From RGIG3528 sp045598045 (GTDB taxonomy: Bacteria; Bacillota; Clostridia; Lachnospirales; Lachnospiraceae): DNA of 60,476 nucleotides. Position numbers and translations under genes: made by a program. Below the pieces are notes generated by a model. The model was not told where the DNA came from. It ran no database searches and saw only the letters and a list, made by a program, of their open reading frames with translations. This document shows, piece by piece, positions 8,435-16,914 of the stretch (position 1 is the stretch's first letter; every line of letters starts with the position of its first letter). The DNA lies in contig JAZLLG010000019.1 of the NCBI GenBank assembly GCA_045598045.1, positions 1 to 60,476 of the forward strand, written 5' to 3'.

Positions 8435-10483
8435 TCAGATCTCTTCTTCATAAATTGCAAAGCCCATGGGGCCTATCAAAGAATTGTCTGCCACTCCCGA
8501 AATCAGTCTTAAGGCCGGAGGAACCGTCACTTTTTTGCTTTCGGAGGAATGATTCATGACAAAATAGAATCGCTTGTCTTCTTTTTCCCTGACCGCAACC
8601 TCTACTCCGGCTTCAGCCTTAACGCCCGAAGCTTCATTTCCGCGGATTCCTGCGTCCTTTATCCAGTTTTTCATAAGCTTTGAAAGGAACTGCTCATCAG
8701 GCTCCGTACCCAAATAGTAAGCCGTACCGCTGCCAAATCTGTTTTTGCTGACAACCGGCTCGCCTTTATACCATTCATCGTCGTAAACCGCAACGGCTTC
8801 CGCTCCCTGAAGAGTAATAATGTCAGCCCACATGCGGCCTCTGTTTTCCACAGCCTCGGCTCCATCGGGCATATCATTTCCACAGGCTGTGTCAGGCAGT
8901 TTCACCTTAACCGATGCTCTGCCAAGCGGATCGTAATCAAATACGCTTATTCCGAGAAGATTACCAAAAACACCGGGAAGAGGCCTTTCGGTATCGCATA
9001 TGTTTCTTCTGTCCTTAACTCCCGCACGCATTGTCAGTACAAGGTGTCCACCGTTTTTTACGTAGTTCTCATACTTCGACGCAAGCTCCTCCGAAGCAAG
9101 ATATTGAAAAGGAGCAACAACAAGCTTATAGCCCGATAAGTCAGCATCTTCGTTAACAAAATCCACGGAAATGTTATTTTTGTACAGCTCTTTGTAGAAC
9201 TGTCTCATATGTCCATAATAGTAGTTAAAATCAGTGGTATTGGGCTGGACGTTCATTGCCCATCCTTGCTCATATGAACGGATTATGGCTGCCTCCGACT
9301 TCGGAACCGCTCCTTCAAAGCGCTCCATTACAGGTGCAGTGTCACTAATCAGCTTCTTAATCTCATTGTATGTTCTTCCGGGGATGCCCGAATGAGGCAA
9401 AATCCCATGCCAGTACTGTTCGGTGCCGACAGCGCAGCTTCTCCATCTGAAGAATACAATCGTGTCTGCTCCGTGTGCCATGGAATCAACTGCCCACAAC
9501 GAAATCTGACCGGGCTTCGGGGCACGTCCCATTACCTCCCAGCCCGTAACGGAACACTGATGCTCCATTACCCAGAAAGGCTTTCCCGTAACGCCTCTTA
9601 TTCCATCCAGTTCGTATCCGATTTCAAAGGGCGAAATCTCATCTGTTCCGCGCCAATATCCGCCCGGATACAAATCTTCCGAAACAAAATCAAGCTGTTT
9701 TGCAAGATCGTAGTAGCTTACTGTTTCCGAAAATCCCATACAGTTATGTGTTATGAACTGCTCTTTTGGGCAAACAGCTCGAAGGATATCAACCTGTGCC
9801 TTTGAAAAATCACAAATAAGCCAAGAGTGAAATCTCTTCCAATCAAGCATCTGCGATGGATTCGTCCCTGTAGCTGTTTTTCTCGGCGGCTCAACCTCTT
9901 CAAAAGAATTGTACTCCTGACTCCAGAAGCACGTTCCCCAGTCACGGTTCAACGCCTCAACGGTCAGGTACTTTTCCTTGAGCCACTTTCTGAATGCAGC
10001 GGCACAGCTGTCGCACATACAAAGATCCTCGTGGGAATTGCCAAGCTCATTATCAATCTGCCAGCCGGCCACGTAAGGATTGGACTTAAACCGCTCAGCC
10101 ATGGCTTTTACGATGCCTTTGCAGTAGGTCCTGTATGTTTCGTTTGATTGACAATCATGATGTCTTCCGCCGAATCTCCTCCGGATGCCGTCGGGGCCCT
10201 GAGGCTGAATTTCGGGATATTTTCTCATAAGCCATGCCGGCGGAGCAGCAGTTGGAGTTCCGAGCACAGTGCTGATACCGTGCTTACCCAATATATTTAC
10301 GGCTTTTTCGAGCCAGTCAAAATCATATTTTCCTTCGACAGGCTCCATTTTATGCCATGAAAACTCGGCCATTCTTACAACCTTAAGGCCCAGTTCTTCC
10401 ATAAGGACCGCATCGGTTTCCCATCTCTCCTCCGGCCAGTGTTCCGGATAGTAATCCGCTCCGAATCTATAGTTTTTCATCAT
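8435..10483 (-). CDS. Beta-galactosidase, glycoside hydrolase family 42
   Basis: A 682-residue enzyme of the GH42 family, hydrolysing terminal beta-D-galactosides, often plant galactan or arabinogalactan fragments. The acid/base is Glu146 (GWQIDNELGNS) and the nucleophile Glu307 (FWVMEHQCSVTGW). A CMCDSC cluster near residues 155-160 matches the structural zinc site of the family. A trimerisation-like middle domain and a small C-terminal beta domain follow. There is no signal peptide, so it acts in the cytoplasm. The start overlaps the stop of the FNT channel gene by 4 nt, and AAGGAG lies 9 nt upstream. It is separated from the GH51 unit by a promoter, so the two are controlled independently. 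Confidence 0.93.
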   Translation of the reverse strand: MMKNYRFGADYYPEHWPEERWETDAVLMEELGLKVVRMAEFSWHKMEPVEGKYDFDWLEKAVNILGKHGISTVLGTPTAAPPAWLMRKYPEIQPQGPDGIRRRFGGRHHDCQSNETYRTYCKGIVKAMAERFKSNPYVAGWQIDNELGNSHEDLCMCDSCAAAFRKWLKEKYLTVEALNRDWGTCFWSQEYNSFEEVEPPRKTATGTNPSQMLDWKRFHSWLICDFSKAQVDILRAVCPKEQFITHNCMGFSETVSYYDLAKQLDFVSEDLYPGGYWRGTDEISPFEIGYELDGIRGVTGKPFWVMEHQCSVTGWEVMGRAPKPGQISLWAVDSMAHGADTIVFFRWRSCAVGTEQYWHGILPHSGIPGRTYNEIKKLISDTAPVMERFEGAVPKSEAAIIRSYEQGWAMNVQPNTTDFNYYYGHMRQFYKELYKNNISVDFVNEDADLSGYKLVVAPFQYLASEELASKYENYVKNGGHLVLTMRAGVKDRRNICDTERPLPGVFGNLLGISVFDYDPLGRASVKVKLPDTACGNDMPDGAEAVENRGRMWADIITLQGAEAVAVYDDEWYKGEPVVSKNRFGSGTAYYLGTEPDEQFLSKLMKNWIKDAGIRGNEASGVKAEAGVEVAVREKEDKRFYFVMNHSSESKKVTVPPALRLISGVADNSLIGPMGFAIYEEEI

Positions 10484-11124
10484 TTTTCGCGCTCCTTCGT
10501 AAGCATCTGAACCAAAGGAATAAAGTTTCCACCCAGTGCATTTCCGAGGGTTATCAGAAGAAGTGCGGGAAGGGTATCAAGGAAGTGTCCGGTAAGTGCG
10601 AAATAGAACATGTCGGCAACGCTATGTTCAAAGCCCGCAAGTATGAAAACCATAACGCCCATAAATACAGCTATTACACAAAGAAAATCCTTCTTTTCGA
10701 TGTTTTTCTTATAGGTGTCCACTGCCACAAACATCAGTATTCCGCAGAAAAATCCAAGTATCAGCAGACTGTACCAGGTGTTTCCGAGTTTTGCCTGTAC
10801 ATTTGTTTCACACTTGGGCACAACCTTTTCCGAAAGCCCCGTAAGCCTCACACATAAAGCACAAAGAGCTGCTCCGGCGGCATTTCCGAGCCACACAAGA
10901 AGGAGCGTGAAAAGGTATGCGAACTTCCTGTTTGCAAGATTTTCAAGGAGATAACCCACCATGCCGGTAAAGAGATTGAACTTAAAAACAAGAATGCTCA
11001 ACAGACCAACAGAAAACAAAAAAGCGCCCGCAATTTTATTATCCTGCATCAGAGAAACCGTTCCTCCGATGCCGATAAAAAAGCCTGCGGCCGTTGCAAG
11101 AATAAGTGTCTTTATACTTTTCAT
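10480..11124 (-). CDS. Formate/nitrite transporter (FNT) family channel
   Basis: A 214-residue membrane protein with about six hydrophobic segments and the FNT features FNLFTGMVGYLL near residue 50 and GNALGGNFIPL near the C-terminus. It is shorter than typical FocA (about 280 residues), with a trimmed N-terminus and C-terminus. FNT channels pass formate, nitrite or other small monovalent anions; in a fermenting anaerobe, formate export is plausible. It is coupled to the GH42 gene by a 4-nt overlap, an unusual pairing. Its ribosome binding site GGGAGG is inside the 3' arm of the hairpin at 11130-11177. Confidence 0.82.
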   Translation of the reverse strand: MKSIKTLILATAAGFFIGIGGTVSLMQDNKIAGAFLFSVGLLSILVFKFNLFTGMVGYLLENLANRKFAYLFTLLLVWLGNAAGAALCALCVRLTGLSEKVVPKCETNVQAKLGNTWYSLLILGFFCGILMFVAVDTYKKNIEKKDFLCVIAVFMGVMVFILAGFEHSVADMFYFALTGHFLDTLPALLLITLGNALGGNFIPLVQMLTKEREK

Positions 11125-11129
11125 AATGC

Positions 11130-11177
11130 CTCCCTGTAATGCTTTTCATTTAGGATAGAATAGCGCATTACAGGGAG
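11130..11177 (-). promoter_or_regulatory. 13-bp mRNA hairpin sequestering the FNT ribosome binding site
   Basis: On the minus strand CTCCCTGTAATGC (11165-11177) pairs perfectly with GCATTACAGGGAG (11130-11142) across a 22-nt loop. The second arm contains most of the GGGAGG Shine-Dalgarno sequence placed 4 nt before the FNT ATG. No U-tract follows, so a terminator role is unlikely. It begins 10 nt after the histidine kinase stop codon. Confidence 0.75.
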
Positions 11178-11187
11178 ACTTGCAATA

Positions 11188-13455
11188 TTACTTTCTTCTC
11201 TTTGTGTCTTTCATAGCCTTGAACAAAATTGCCAGATCGAGGGGCTTGGCAACGTGTGCATCCATACCGGATTCGAGAGCTCCTCTTTCATCCTCACGAA
11301 AAGCATTTGCCGAAAGGGCAATAATCGGAACAAGCTTTGCATCTGCTCTGTCAAGGGAACGGATTGTCTTTGTAGCTTCATAGCCGTCCATCCTCGGCAT
11401 CATGATATCCATGATGATGTAGTCGTAAGTGTAGTTAGGCTGGGATACGAACAACTGAACGGCCTCAACACCGTCTACGGCACAGTCAACCGTCATCCCG
11501 TGCTCTTCAAGGAGAGTCTGGGCAACCATCATATTGACAGGATTGTCCTCAACAACCATAACTCTTGAGCCCTTAAGCTCTTCTGCCAGCTTGTCGATAC
11601 GCACTTCGTTTGTTTCGTTAAGGTTATCACGGTCGTCTTCGTGATCGCAGTCTATCATCAAAGGAATTTCAATGGTAACGGTGGTGCCGACACCCTCCGC
11701 ACTGTCGATTTTGATTTCGCCCTTCATAAGGTCGACTATCTGCTTGGAAATGGCAATTCCGAGGCCTGTTCCCGCATATGTGCTTCGGGCACTCATCTTT
11801 TCCTGCGTGAACGGCTCGAAAAGCTTGTGAACAAACTCTTCCTTCATTCCCACGCCGTCATCTTTAATGATAAACGTAACGTCGCAGAATCTTCCGCCCG
11901 GACGTCTTTCCGTCTTAACGGAAAGGTCTACGTGACCATTACTTTCCGTAAACTTTGCAGCATTACTCATGATATTCATGGCAACCTGCTTAAGTCGTAC
12001 TTCATCTCCGACAAGATACCTGTCTTTAAGTTCGGAAGTGTCCTTATTAACCTGAATGTTCTTGCTGACGGCAGTGCCCTGAATGCTGCTTGCAGCGCTG
12101 TCAAACAAAGTCACAAGATCGAAAGGCTCACGTACAAGCTCGAGCTTACCGTTTTCAATCCGGCTTATATCAAGAACGTCATTTACGAGCGAAAGAAGTG
12201 TCTTTGAACACTGATCGATTACTGCAAGACTACCTTTAACCTTGTCGAAGTTTTCTTCGTTTTCCATGGCAACACGGGTCATACCCATAATGCCGTTGAT
12301 AGGTGTACGTATATCATGAGACATTCTGGAAAGGAAGTTTCTCTTTGCCTCGTTTGCGCGTTCGGCTTCTTCGGTCTTTTCTTCCAGAATCTGTCTGTGC
12401 TCCAGTTCTTTCCTTCTTTCGTCATCGATTTCTCTGGCAACGAATACAACGAAGCGCAAACGCCCGCTCTGCTCACGTTCACTTGCAATGATACTGTATC
12501 TGTTCCATTTTCCCTTTGAATTCTGACCCTCCATGTTTATCATGTCATTGTCTTTCATTCTCATATCAAGGGACGAAAAGTCGATAAATGAACGGAAATC
12601 ATCGTAAGCATTTTTCTGCATGGAATCACCGAAATCTTCAAAAAATGCCTGTGCATTTCCCGAAAACGGCTTTGTCAGGCCAAGATCATCGCTCTTGTGG
12701 AGACGGTACTCACCTTTTCTAAGGTCGATTTCAATGATTGTACTATATATGCTTGCCAGAGTTGAAATAATGTGGCTGTCACTTTCCTGGCTGTCTCTCT
12801 GTATCGTAAAGTAGATAAGGAGCATACAAAGCGCATATCCGCAATAGGAGCTTGAAAAATCCGGATACAACGCCGAAATGAGAGCAAACACCACAGGAAG
12901 GAAGCACATAATAATGATTACTACGAAAGATCTCTTGCCAAGCTTCTTTCTTCCGCTTATTGTAAGAACAAATGCTATGGTGAGGTATATTCCGACTATT
13001 CCGAAGGTCGGTATTCCATGATACATATAGCCAAAAACGTTATTCTCATCAATATCGTAAAGAACCGGAACAAACAGATTCACAACGTTTAATACACTGT
13101 GAACAAGCATTGGAATCAACAGAAGTTTCATGCGTTTGCCCGATGAATCCGAATTTACCGAAACAACACTGTCAATGTATGCAACCAGGAGGAGAGGCAT
13201 AAACTGGCAGGCAAAAAACAGCACAAAACCAACCCACTTGGTTATAAATCTTGCGAGTGCCGTATCTACGCCATTTGCGGTCCACATTATGGTGCTCAGC
13301 AGAACACACACCATCGTTACCAAAACCGCATTTCTGAATCTGACTTCTCTTTTCAGTTCTTTTTCCTTCTTCTTACATCCGAAAAAGAATACCATTGCCA
13401 GATTAACCAAAGCGTAGCAATTTATTGCCACTGTAATCATTACCGAGGTTCTCAT
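11188..13455 (-). CDS. Hybrid sensor histidine kinase with C-terminal receiver domain
   Basis: A 755-residue membrane protein. Residues 1-220 contain about seven hydrophobic segments (7TM-type sensor), residues ~228-345 a divergent PAS-like linker, residues ~350-372 a coiled coil, then the HisKA domain with phospho-acceptor His380 (MSHDIRTP), the ATPase domain with N box (NIMSNAAKF), G1 (DDGVGM) and G2 (GTGLGIAI), and a receiver domain with Asp683 (IIMDIMMPRMDG). No phosphotransfer domain or separate regulator is adjacent, so the downstream target is unknown. Known family role: membrane-bound two-component signalling. Divergent from the GGDEF fusion gene across a 212-bp gap. Confidence 0.93.
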   Translation of the reverse strand: MRTSVMITVAINCYALVNLAMVFFFGCKKKEKELKREVRFRNAVLVTMVCVLLSTIMWTANGVDTALARFITKWVGFVLFFACQFMPLLLVAYIDSVVSVNSDSSGKRMKLLLIPMLVHSVLNVVNLFVPVLYDIDENNVFGYMYHGIPTFGIVGIYLTIAFVLTISGRKKLGKRSFVVIIIMCFLPVVFALISALYPDFSSSYCGYALCMLLIYFTIQRDSQESDSHIISTLASIYSTIIEIDLRKGEYRLHKSDDLGLTKPFSGNAQAFFEDFGDSMQKNAYDDFRSFIDFSSLDMRMKDNDMINMEGQNSKGKWNRYSIIASEREQSGRLRFVVFVAREIDDERRKELEHRQILEEKTEEAERANEAKRNFLSRMSHDIRTPINGIMGMTRVAMENEENFDKVKGSLAVIDQCSKTLLSLVNDVLDISRIENGKLELVREPFDLVTLFDSAASSIQGTAVSKNIQVNKDTSELKDRYLVGDEVRLKQVAMNIMSNAAKFTESNGHVDLSVKTERRPGGRFCDVTFIIKDDGVGMKEEFVHKLFEPFTQEKMSARSTYAGTGLGIAISKQIVDLMKGEIKIDSAEGVGTTVTIEIPLMIDCDHEDDRDNLNETNEVRIDKLAEELKGSRVMVVEDNPVNMMVAQTLLEEHGMTVDCAVDGVEAVQLFVSQPNYTYDYIIMDIMMPRMDGYEATKTIRSLDRADAKLVPIIALSANAFREDERGALESGMDAHVAKPLDLAILFKAMKDTKRRK

Positions 13456-13667
13456 ACGTCTCTCTCCTACAAACGTAATTCAAAAGTATAGTCATGTGCA
13501 TTATACAACGTCTTTTTTTAAATGTCTTTAATATTCCAGTTCTTTAAACCTTATTTTAGAAAAACTTCAAACCTTACATAGTCATTTTAGAATAATTCAA
13601 TACTTAAATTCTTGCAGTTTTGTTAGAATGCTCTTATAATATGCTATAATCCACGCGAAATGAGGCT
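13456..13667. promoter_or_regulatory. Divergent promoter region, histidine kinase / GGDEF fusion
   Basis: Plus strand: TTGCAG (13612-13617), 17 nt, TATAAT (13635-13640), a near-consensus promoter for the gene starting at 13674; another TATAAT lies at 13645-13650. Minus strand: TATAAT at 13500-13505 with a poor -35 (AAGACA, 13523-13528), likely for the histidine kinase. The rest is AT-rich with no further motif recognised. Confidence 0.65.
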
Positions 13668-13673
13668 TTGTAC

Positions 13674-15599
13674 ATGGCAGAAAGCACATCCACAAACAAA
13701 AAGAAAATAGCGGTTTTTGCTTCCGGATGGGGCTCCTCAATACTTTCACAGTATATGAGCGGTCTTTGTCAGGCATTAAAAACCGAGCCTGCGGACACGT
13801 ATCTTTTCCTTGCATATCCGCTTCCCGGGCATCCTGATGAAACGAACAAAGGTGAACTTGCTATTTTTGACCTTCCTGATTTAAACGACTTTGACGGAGT
13901 CGTTATTTTTGCAAACAGCATTGACTCGGAAGAAGTCAATAACGAACTTGTTAAAAGATGTCACAAGGCCGGTATCCCTGTTATCGGTCACGGTCGTGAA
14001 CTCACAGGTACATATACCGTAGTTGTCAACAACTATGACGGAATGTGCGAGCTTGTAGAGCATCTCATTTCAGTACACCATGTAAAAAAAGTTGTTTACA
14101 TGGCCGGTTCCAAAAACAGTCCCGATTCCAACGAGCGTCTTCGTGCAACGCGTGATACACTCGCAGCACACAATCTGGAGCTTAATCTGAGCGACATTAT
14201 CTATACCGAATACGATAACCGAAAAGCTCATGACGGAATAAATCAATACATTAAGGACAATGATATCCCCGATGCCATCGTCTGTGTTAATGACGGAATT
14301 GCAATGGCTGTCAGCCTTGCACTGGACGAACTTGGCATAAATGTTCCAAACAACGTCATTGTCACCGGTTTCGACTGTCTTAAAGAGGGGCAGATTTTCT
14401 TCCCGTCTCTTACTACAATAAATCAGCACTTCACACATCTCGGAAAAGAAAGCGGAAAACTTCTTTCCGCACTTCTTGCCGGAAACTTCTGTTCTAAAAA
14501 GAAAGAAATCTCCTGCCACTTCTCACTTGGAGAAAGCTGCGGATGTCAGGACGTCGAAGTTAACGACGCCCTTCGCCGTAAGGCAGGACGAGATGCTTTT
14601 GCGCTTCGTACGCAAAACGATGCCTTCGAAAGCAAAACCGGAGCAATCGAAGGCACTTTCAATGGAGCGCAGGATTATGAACATCTTTTCAATGATGTAC
14701 TTAATCTTTATTCCGGCAATTATGATTATGAAGGCAAAAACTTCCATTTTCTTGTCGATCCAAAGTTCGGCGAATCTGTTAAATCAAACAGCAACGGACT
14801 GCATGATGGCTTCTTCAGTAACGAAATGGAAATAATCTTCTCCCTAACCGACGGAATCGTAGGCAAGCAGGAAAGAATGAACACATCAAAGCTCATTCCT
14901 TCTCCTTCCGCAACAGAAGATACACACCTTTACATTTTTGTTCCGCTCCATGACCATGAATATATGATGGGTTACCTCATCTTTGCGGATAATGTCGAAA
15001 TCATCGACAATCGCACCATTCAGCGTTATCAGTCCAAAGCCTGCAATGCAATGAACGCCTTCCGAAAGAATCAGGCAATGGCGCACTTGAATGCAGAGCT
15101 TGTTAAGCTGTCACAGCTGGATGCACTTACATCGGTTAAAAGCCGTACGGCGTTCTTTTCCCGTGAAATCGAGCTGGAAGAGCGCGTTCAGTCCGATCCT
15201 TCCTTCGAATTTGCTTTTGCGATGTTCGACATCAACAATCTTAAAATTGTTAATGATACACTCGGTCATGACGCAGGTGACCAGTATATTAAAAACTGCT
15301 GTAAGCTCATTTGTGACACATTTAAATTCAGCAGTATATACCGTATCGGCGGAGACGAGTTTGTAGCAGTCCTCACAAGTAAGGACTTCACAAACAGAAA
15401 TACACTTTTTGCACAGTTCGGTGAAGAACTTAATCGTCGTAAAAGCGAAACTCTTCCTCCTGAGGAGCGGGTTTCCATTGCAAGCGGACTTTGTGTCTAC
15501 AATTCCAAAGACGGCGGCACCATTCAGGACGTTTTGAAAATAGCCGACACAAGAATGTACGAAAACAAAAAGATAATGAAAGGAGGAGACGTCAGATGA
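13674..15599 (+). CDS. Diguanylate cyclase with LacI-type sugar-binding sensor domain
   Basis: A 641-residue cytoplasmic protein with no signal peptide or membrane segment. Residues ~8-290 form a periplasmic-binding-protein-like domain as in LacI regulators (VVIFANSIDSEEV, VVYMAGSKNS, AIVCVNDGIAMAVSLALDEL, VIVTGFD), but the helix-turn-helix of LacI proteins is absent. After a ~180-residue linker region of GAF-like size comes a GGDEF domain with intact GGDEF at residues 559-563. No RxxD inhibitory site precedes it. Inference: a sugar or other small ligand sets c-di-GMP synthesis directly. ATG at 13674 is preferred because GAGG lies 8 nt before it; an in-frame TTG at 13668 is less likely. Confidence 0.88.
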   Translation: MAESTSTNKKKIAVFASGWGSSILSQYMSGLCQALKTEPADTYLFLAYPLPGHPDETNKGELAIFDLPDLNDFDGVVIFANSIDSEEVNNELVKRCHKAGIPVIGHGRELTGTYTVVVNNYDGMCELVEHLISVHHVKKVVYMAGSKNSPDSNERLRATRDTLAAHNLELNLSDIIYTEYDNRKAHDGINQYIKDNDIPDAIVCVNDGIAMAVSLALDELGINVPNNVIVTGFDCLKEGQIFFPSLTTINQHFTHLGKESGKLLSALLAGNFCSKKKEISCHFSLGESCGCQDVEVNDALRRKAGRDAFALRTQNDAFESKTGAIEGTFNGAQDYEHLFNDVLNLYSGNYDYEGKNFHFLVDPKFGESVKSNSNGLHDGFFSNEMEIIFSLTDGIVGKQERMNTSKLIPSPSATEDTHLYIFVPLHDHEYMMGYLIFADNVEIIDNRTIQRYQSKACNAMNAFRKNQAMAHLNAELVKLSQLDALTSVKSRTAFFSREIELEERVQSDPSFEFAFAMFDINNLKIVNDTLGHDAGDQYIKNCCKLICDTFKFSSIYRIGGDEFVAVLTSKDFTNRNTLFAQFGEELNRRKSETLPPEERVSIASGLCVYNSKDGGTIQDVLKIADTRMYENKKIMKGGDVR

Positions 15600-15616
15600 C
15601 GTCTCCCCCCTTTTTT
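15585..15616 (+). terminator. Rho-independent terminator overlapping the stop codon
   Basis: Stem GGAGACGTC (15585-15593) / GACGTCTCC (15598-15606) followed by CCCC and TTTTTT (15611-15616). The TGA stop of the GGDEF fusion gene (15597-15599) lies in the hairpin. Confidence 0.9.
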
Positions 15617-15617
15617 A

Positions 15618-16139
15618 TCAGTAAAAACCTTTATCATCACTTCCGGGATCGCTTATATCATACTTTTCACGCTTTGAAAGCATTCTGTTTGAAAATCTTG
15701 AATCGGCAGAAACATCCAGTCCGAACCAATCCGGCGCAACAAAGCTCTTTGCATCATCCACAGATTCAAACTCAACCTCAACCGTCAGAAGACCGGACAA
15801 CTGTTCTTCATAAACGTCCAGTTCCGCCTTATGCTTTTGGTCAAGCGGAATGATATAACGTTTTTTCTTTACGATATGGTCGTCACACTTTTCCAAAAGG
15901 TGCTCATAAGCCTCTTTGGAAAGCGGCATCTCAATCTCTTCGTTAACACGCGCTTTCGCATCTATGCAAACGTCGGTAAGCCCTTTTTGTGATTTGTATG
16001 TAAGGATGTATTCATCGTTTTTTTTGCGGATGCGGACAGTCGGCTTTCCGCAAAGATACGCCTGTTCGATGTCCCACACGTCCGCTGCCGTTGAAAGGTC
16101 CGGCATTTCCTTAACAATATACTTTCGCTCTATTTCCAT
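15618..16139 (-). CDS. CYTH domain protein, probable inorganic triphosphatase
   Basis: A 173-residue single-domain protein of the CYTH/triphosphate tunnel metalloenzyme fold. It starts MEIERKY, the ExExK signature (Glu2, Glu4, Lys6) that binds metal and triphosphate, followed by alternating charged strands (VRIRKKND, ELDVYEE, VEVEFES) that line the tunnel. Family members include tripolyphosphatases, thiamine triphosphatases and class IV adenylyl cyclases; short bacterial ones are mostly triphosphatases. It is the last gene of the eight-gene minus-strand operon, 7 bp after the Panacea-type gene. Confidence 0.85.
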   Translation of the reverse strand: MEIERKYIVKEMPDLSTAADVWDIEQAYLCGKPTVRIRKKNDEYILTYKSQKGLTDVCIDAKARVNEEIEMPLSKEAYEHLLEKCDDHIVKKKRYIIPLDQKHKAELDVYEEQLSGLLTVEVEFESVDDAKSFVAPDWFGLDVSADSRFSNRMLSKREKYDISDPGSDDKGFY

Positions 16140-16146
16140 ATTCCTC

Positions 16147-16914
16147 CTAGTGCTGTTTCTTCAGCTTCTGTTCCCAGTATTTTCTGAAATCCTTCAGTTC
16201 GACAAACCCGATTTCCTGCATTTCATCTTTGAAGTACTCCTGAAATTCCGAAAGAGAAATCATTACGCCGTCGTTATCGGTTGCTTCGTTATCCGAATGT
16301 CCCTTCATAAGTCCGATGCGGTCAGCCTTAAGCATCGCCTTTACCGCCAATGGGCTGTAACCGCTGAGCACTTTATTCATGGACGAAATAATGTCCTTTT
16401 CCTCATTTGTCAGAACATCCGTAGCGGTTTTGGTATTTTGTATTCCGTTCTTGATAAGTGTAGCATATATATCCGGATAGGGAACGGCACTTTTTCTCAT
16501 ATAGCAGACATCATCATCAAACAGAGGACGCCCTTTAAGCAGCAGTGACGCCGCCTGCGAATAAAACAACGCCGCCATCACCTGATACGGGGCAATATCG
16601 AAGTTCACATGCTTCATAAGGTACCTCACCAGAAGAGATGATTTGTCCCTAAGCATCCGCTTGTCAACCGCAGCACGCGCCTTACGATATGCAACTTCCG
16701 TAAGCTTTCTCTTGTTCTGTTCCAATATTTCCGAAAACACGTAGGGGCTTTCGTGTATGGCGTTTATCTTCTCGGCAAACTCCGTGCTTGCACTGGATGC
16801 TTTCATCTGGTTCATAACGGTGGTATCTCCCCAGCCCAAAAGCCTTGCAAGCGGTTTCTTGCCGATATTGTACATCTCCAGTATTTCGGTTAATTGTTCT
16901 TTGGTATCTTCCAT
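16147..16914 (-). CDS. HTH protein with a Panacea (DUF4065/SocA-like) domain
   Basis: A 255-residue protein. Residues ~8-45 look like an XRE-type helix-turn-helix (EMYNIGKKPLARLLGWGDTTVMNQM), and residues ~105-235 match the Panacea/DUF4065 pattern: an amphipathic helix with Y/F-S-Q (VMAALFYSQAASLLLKGRPLFDDD), the downstream Y-P-D-IY segment, and LTNEEKDIISSMNKVLSGYSPLAVKAML. Panacea domains are known as antitoxins that pair with varied toxins and as SocA-type adaptor proteins. Here no toxin-like partner is adjacent; it sits between an AI-2E family gene (1-nt overlap) and a CYTH gene, so a housekeeping or adaptor role is possible. The domain call is from pattern memory. Confidence 0.65.
   Translation of the reverse strand: MEDTKEQLTEILEMYNIGKKPLARLLGWGDTTVMNQMKASSASTEFAEKINAIHESPYVFSEILEQNKRKLTEVAYRKARAAVDKRMLRDKSSLLVRYLMKHVNFDIAPYQVMAALFYSQAASLLLKGRPLFDDDVCYMRKSAVPYPDIYATLIKNGIQNTKTATDVLTNEEKDIISSMNKVLSGYSPLAVKAMLKADRIGLMKGHSDNEATDNDGVMISLSEFQEYFKDEMQEIGFVELKDFRKYWEQKLKKQH

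Noticed and set aside
9392..10360. Cys-rich plus-strand frames in the GH42 gene
   Set aside because: Antisense to a complete GH42 gene with intact catalytic residues.
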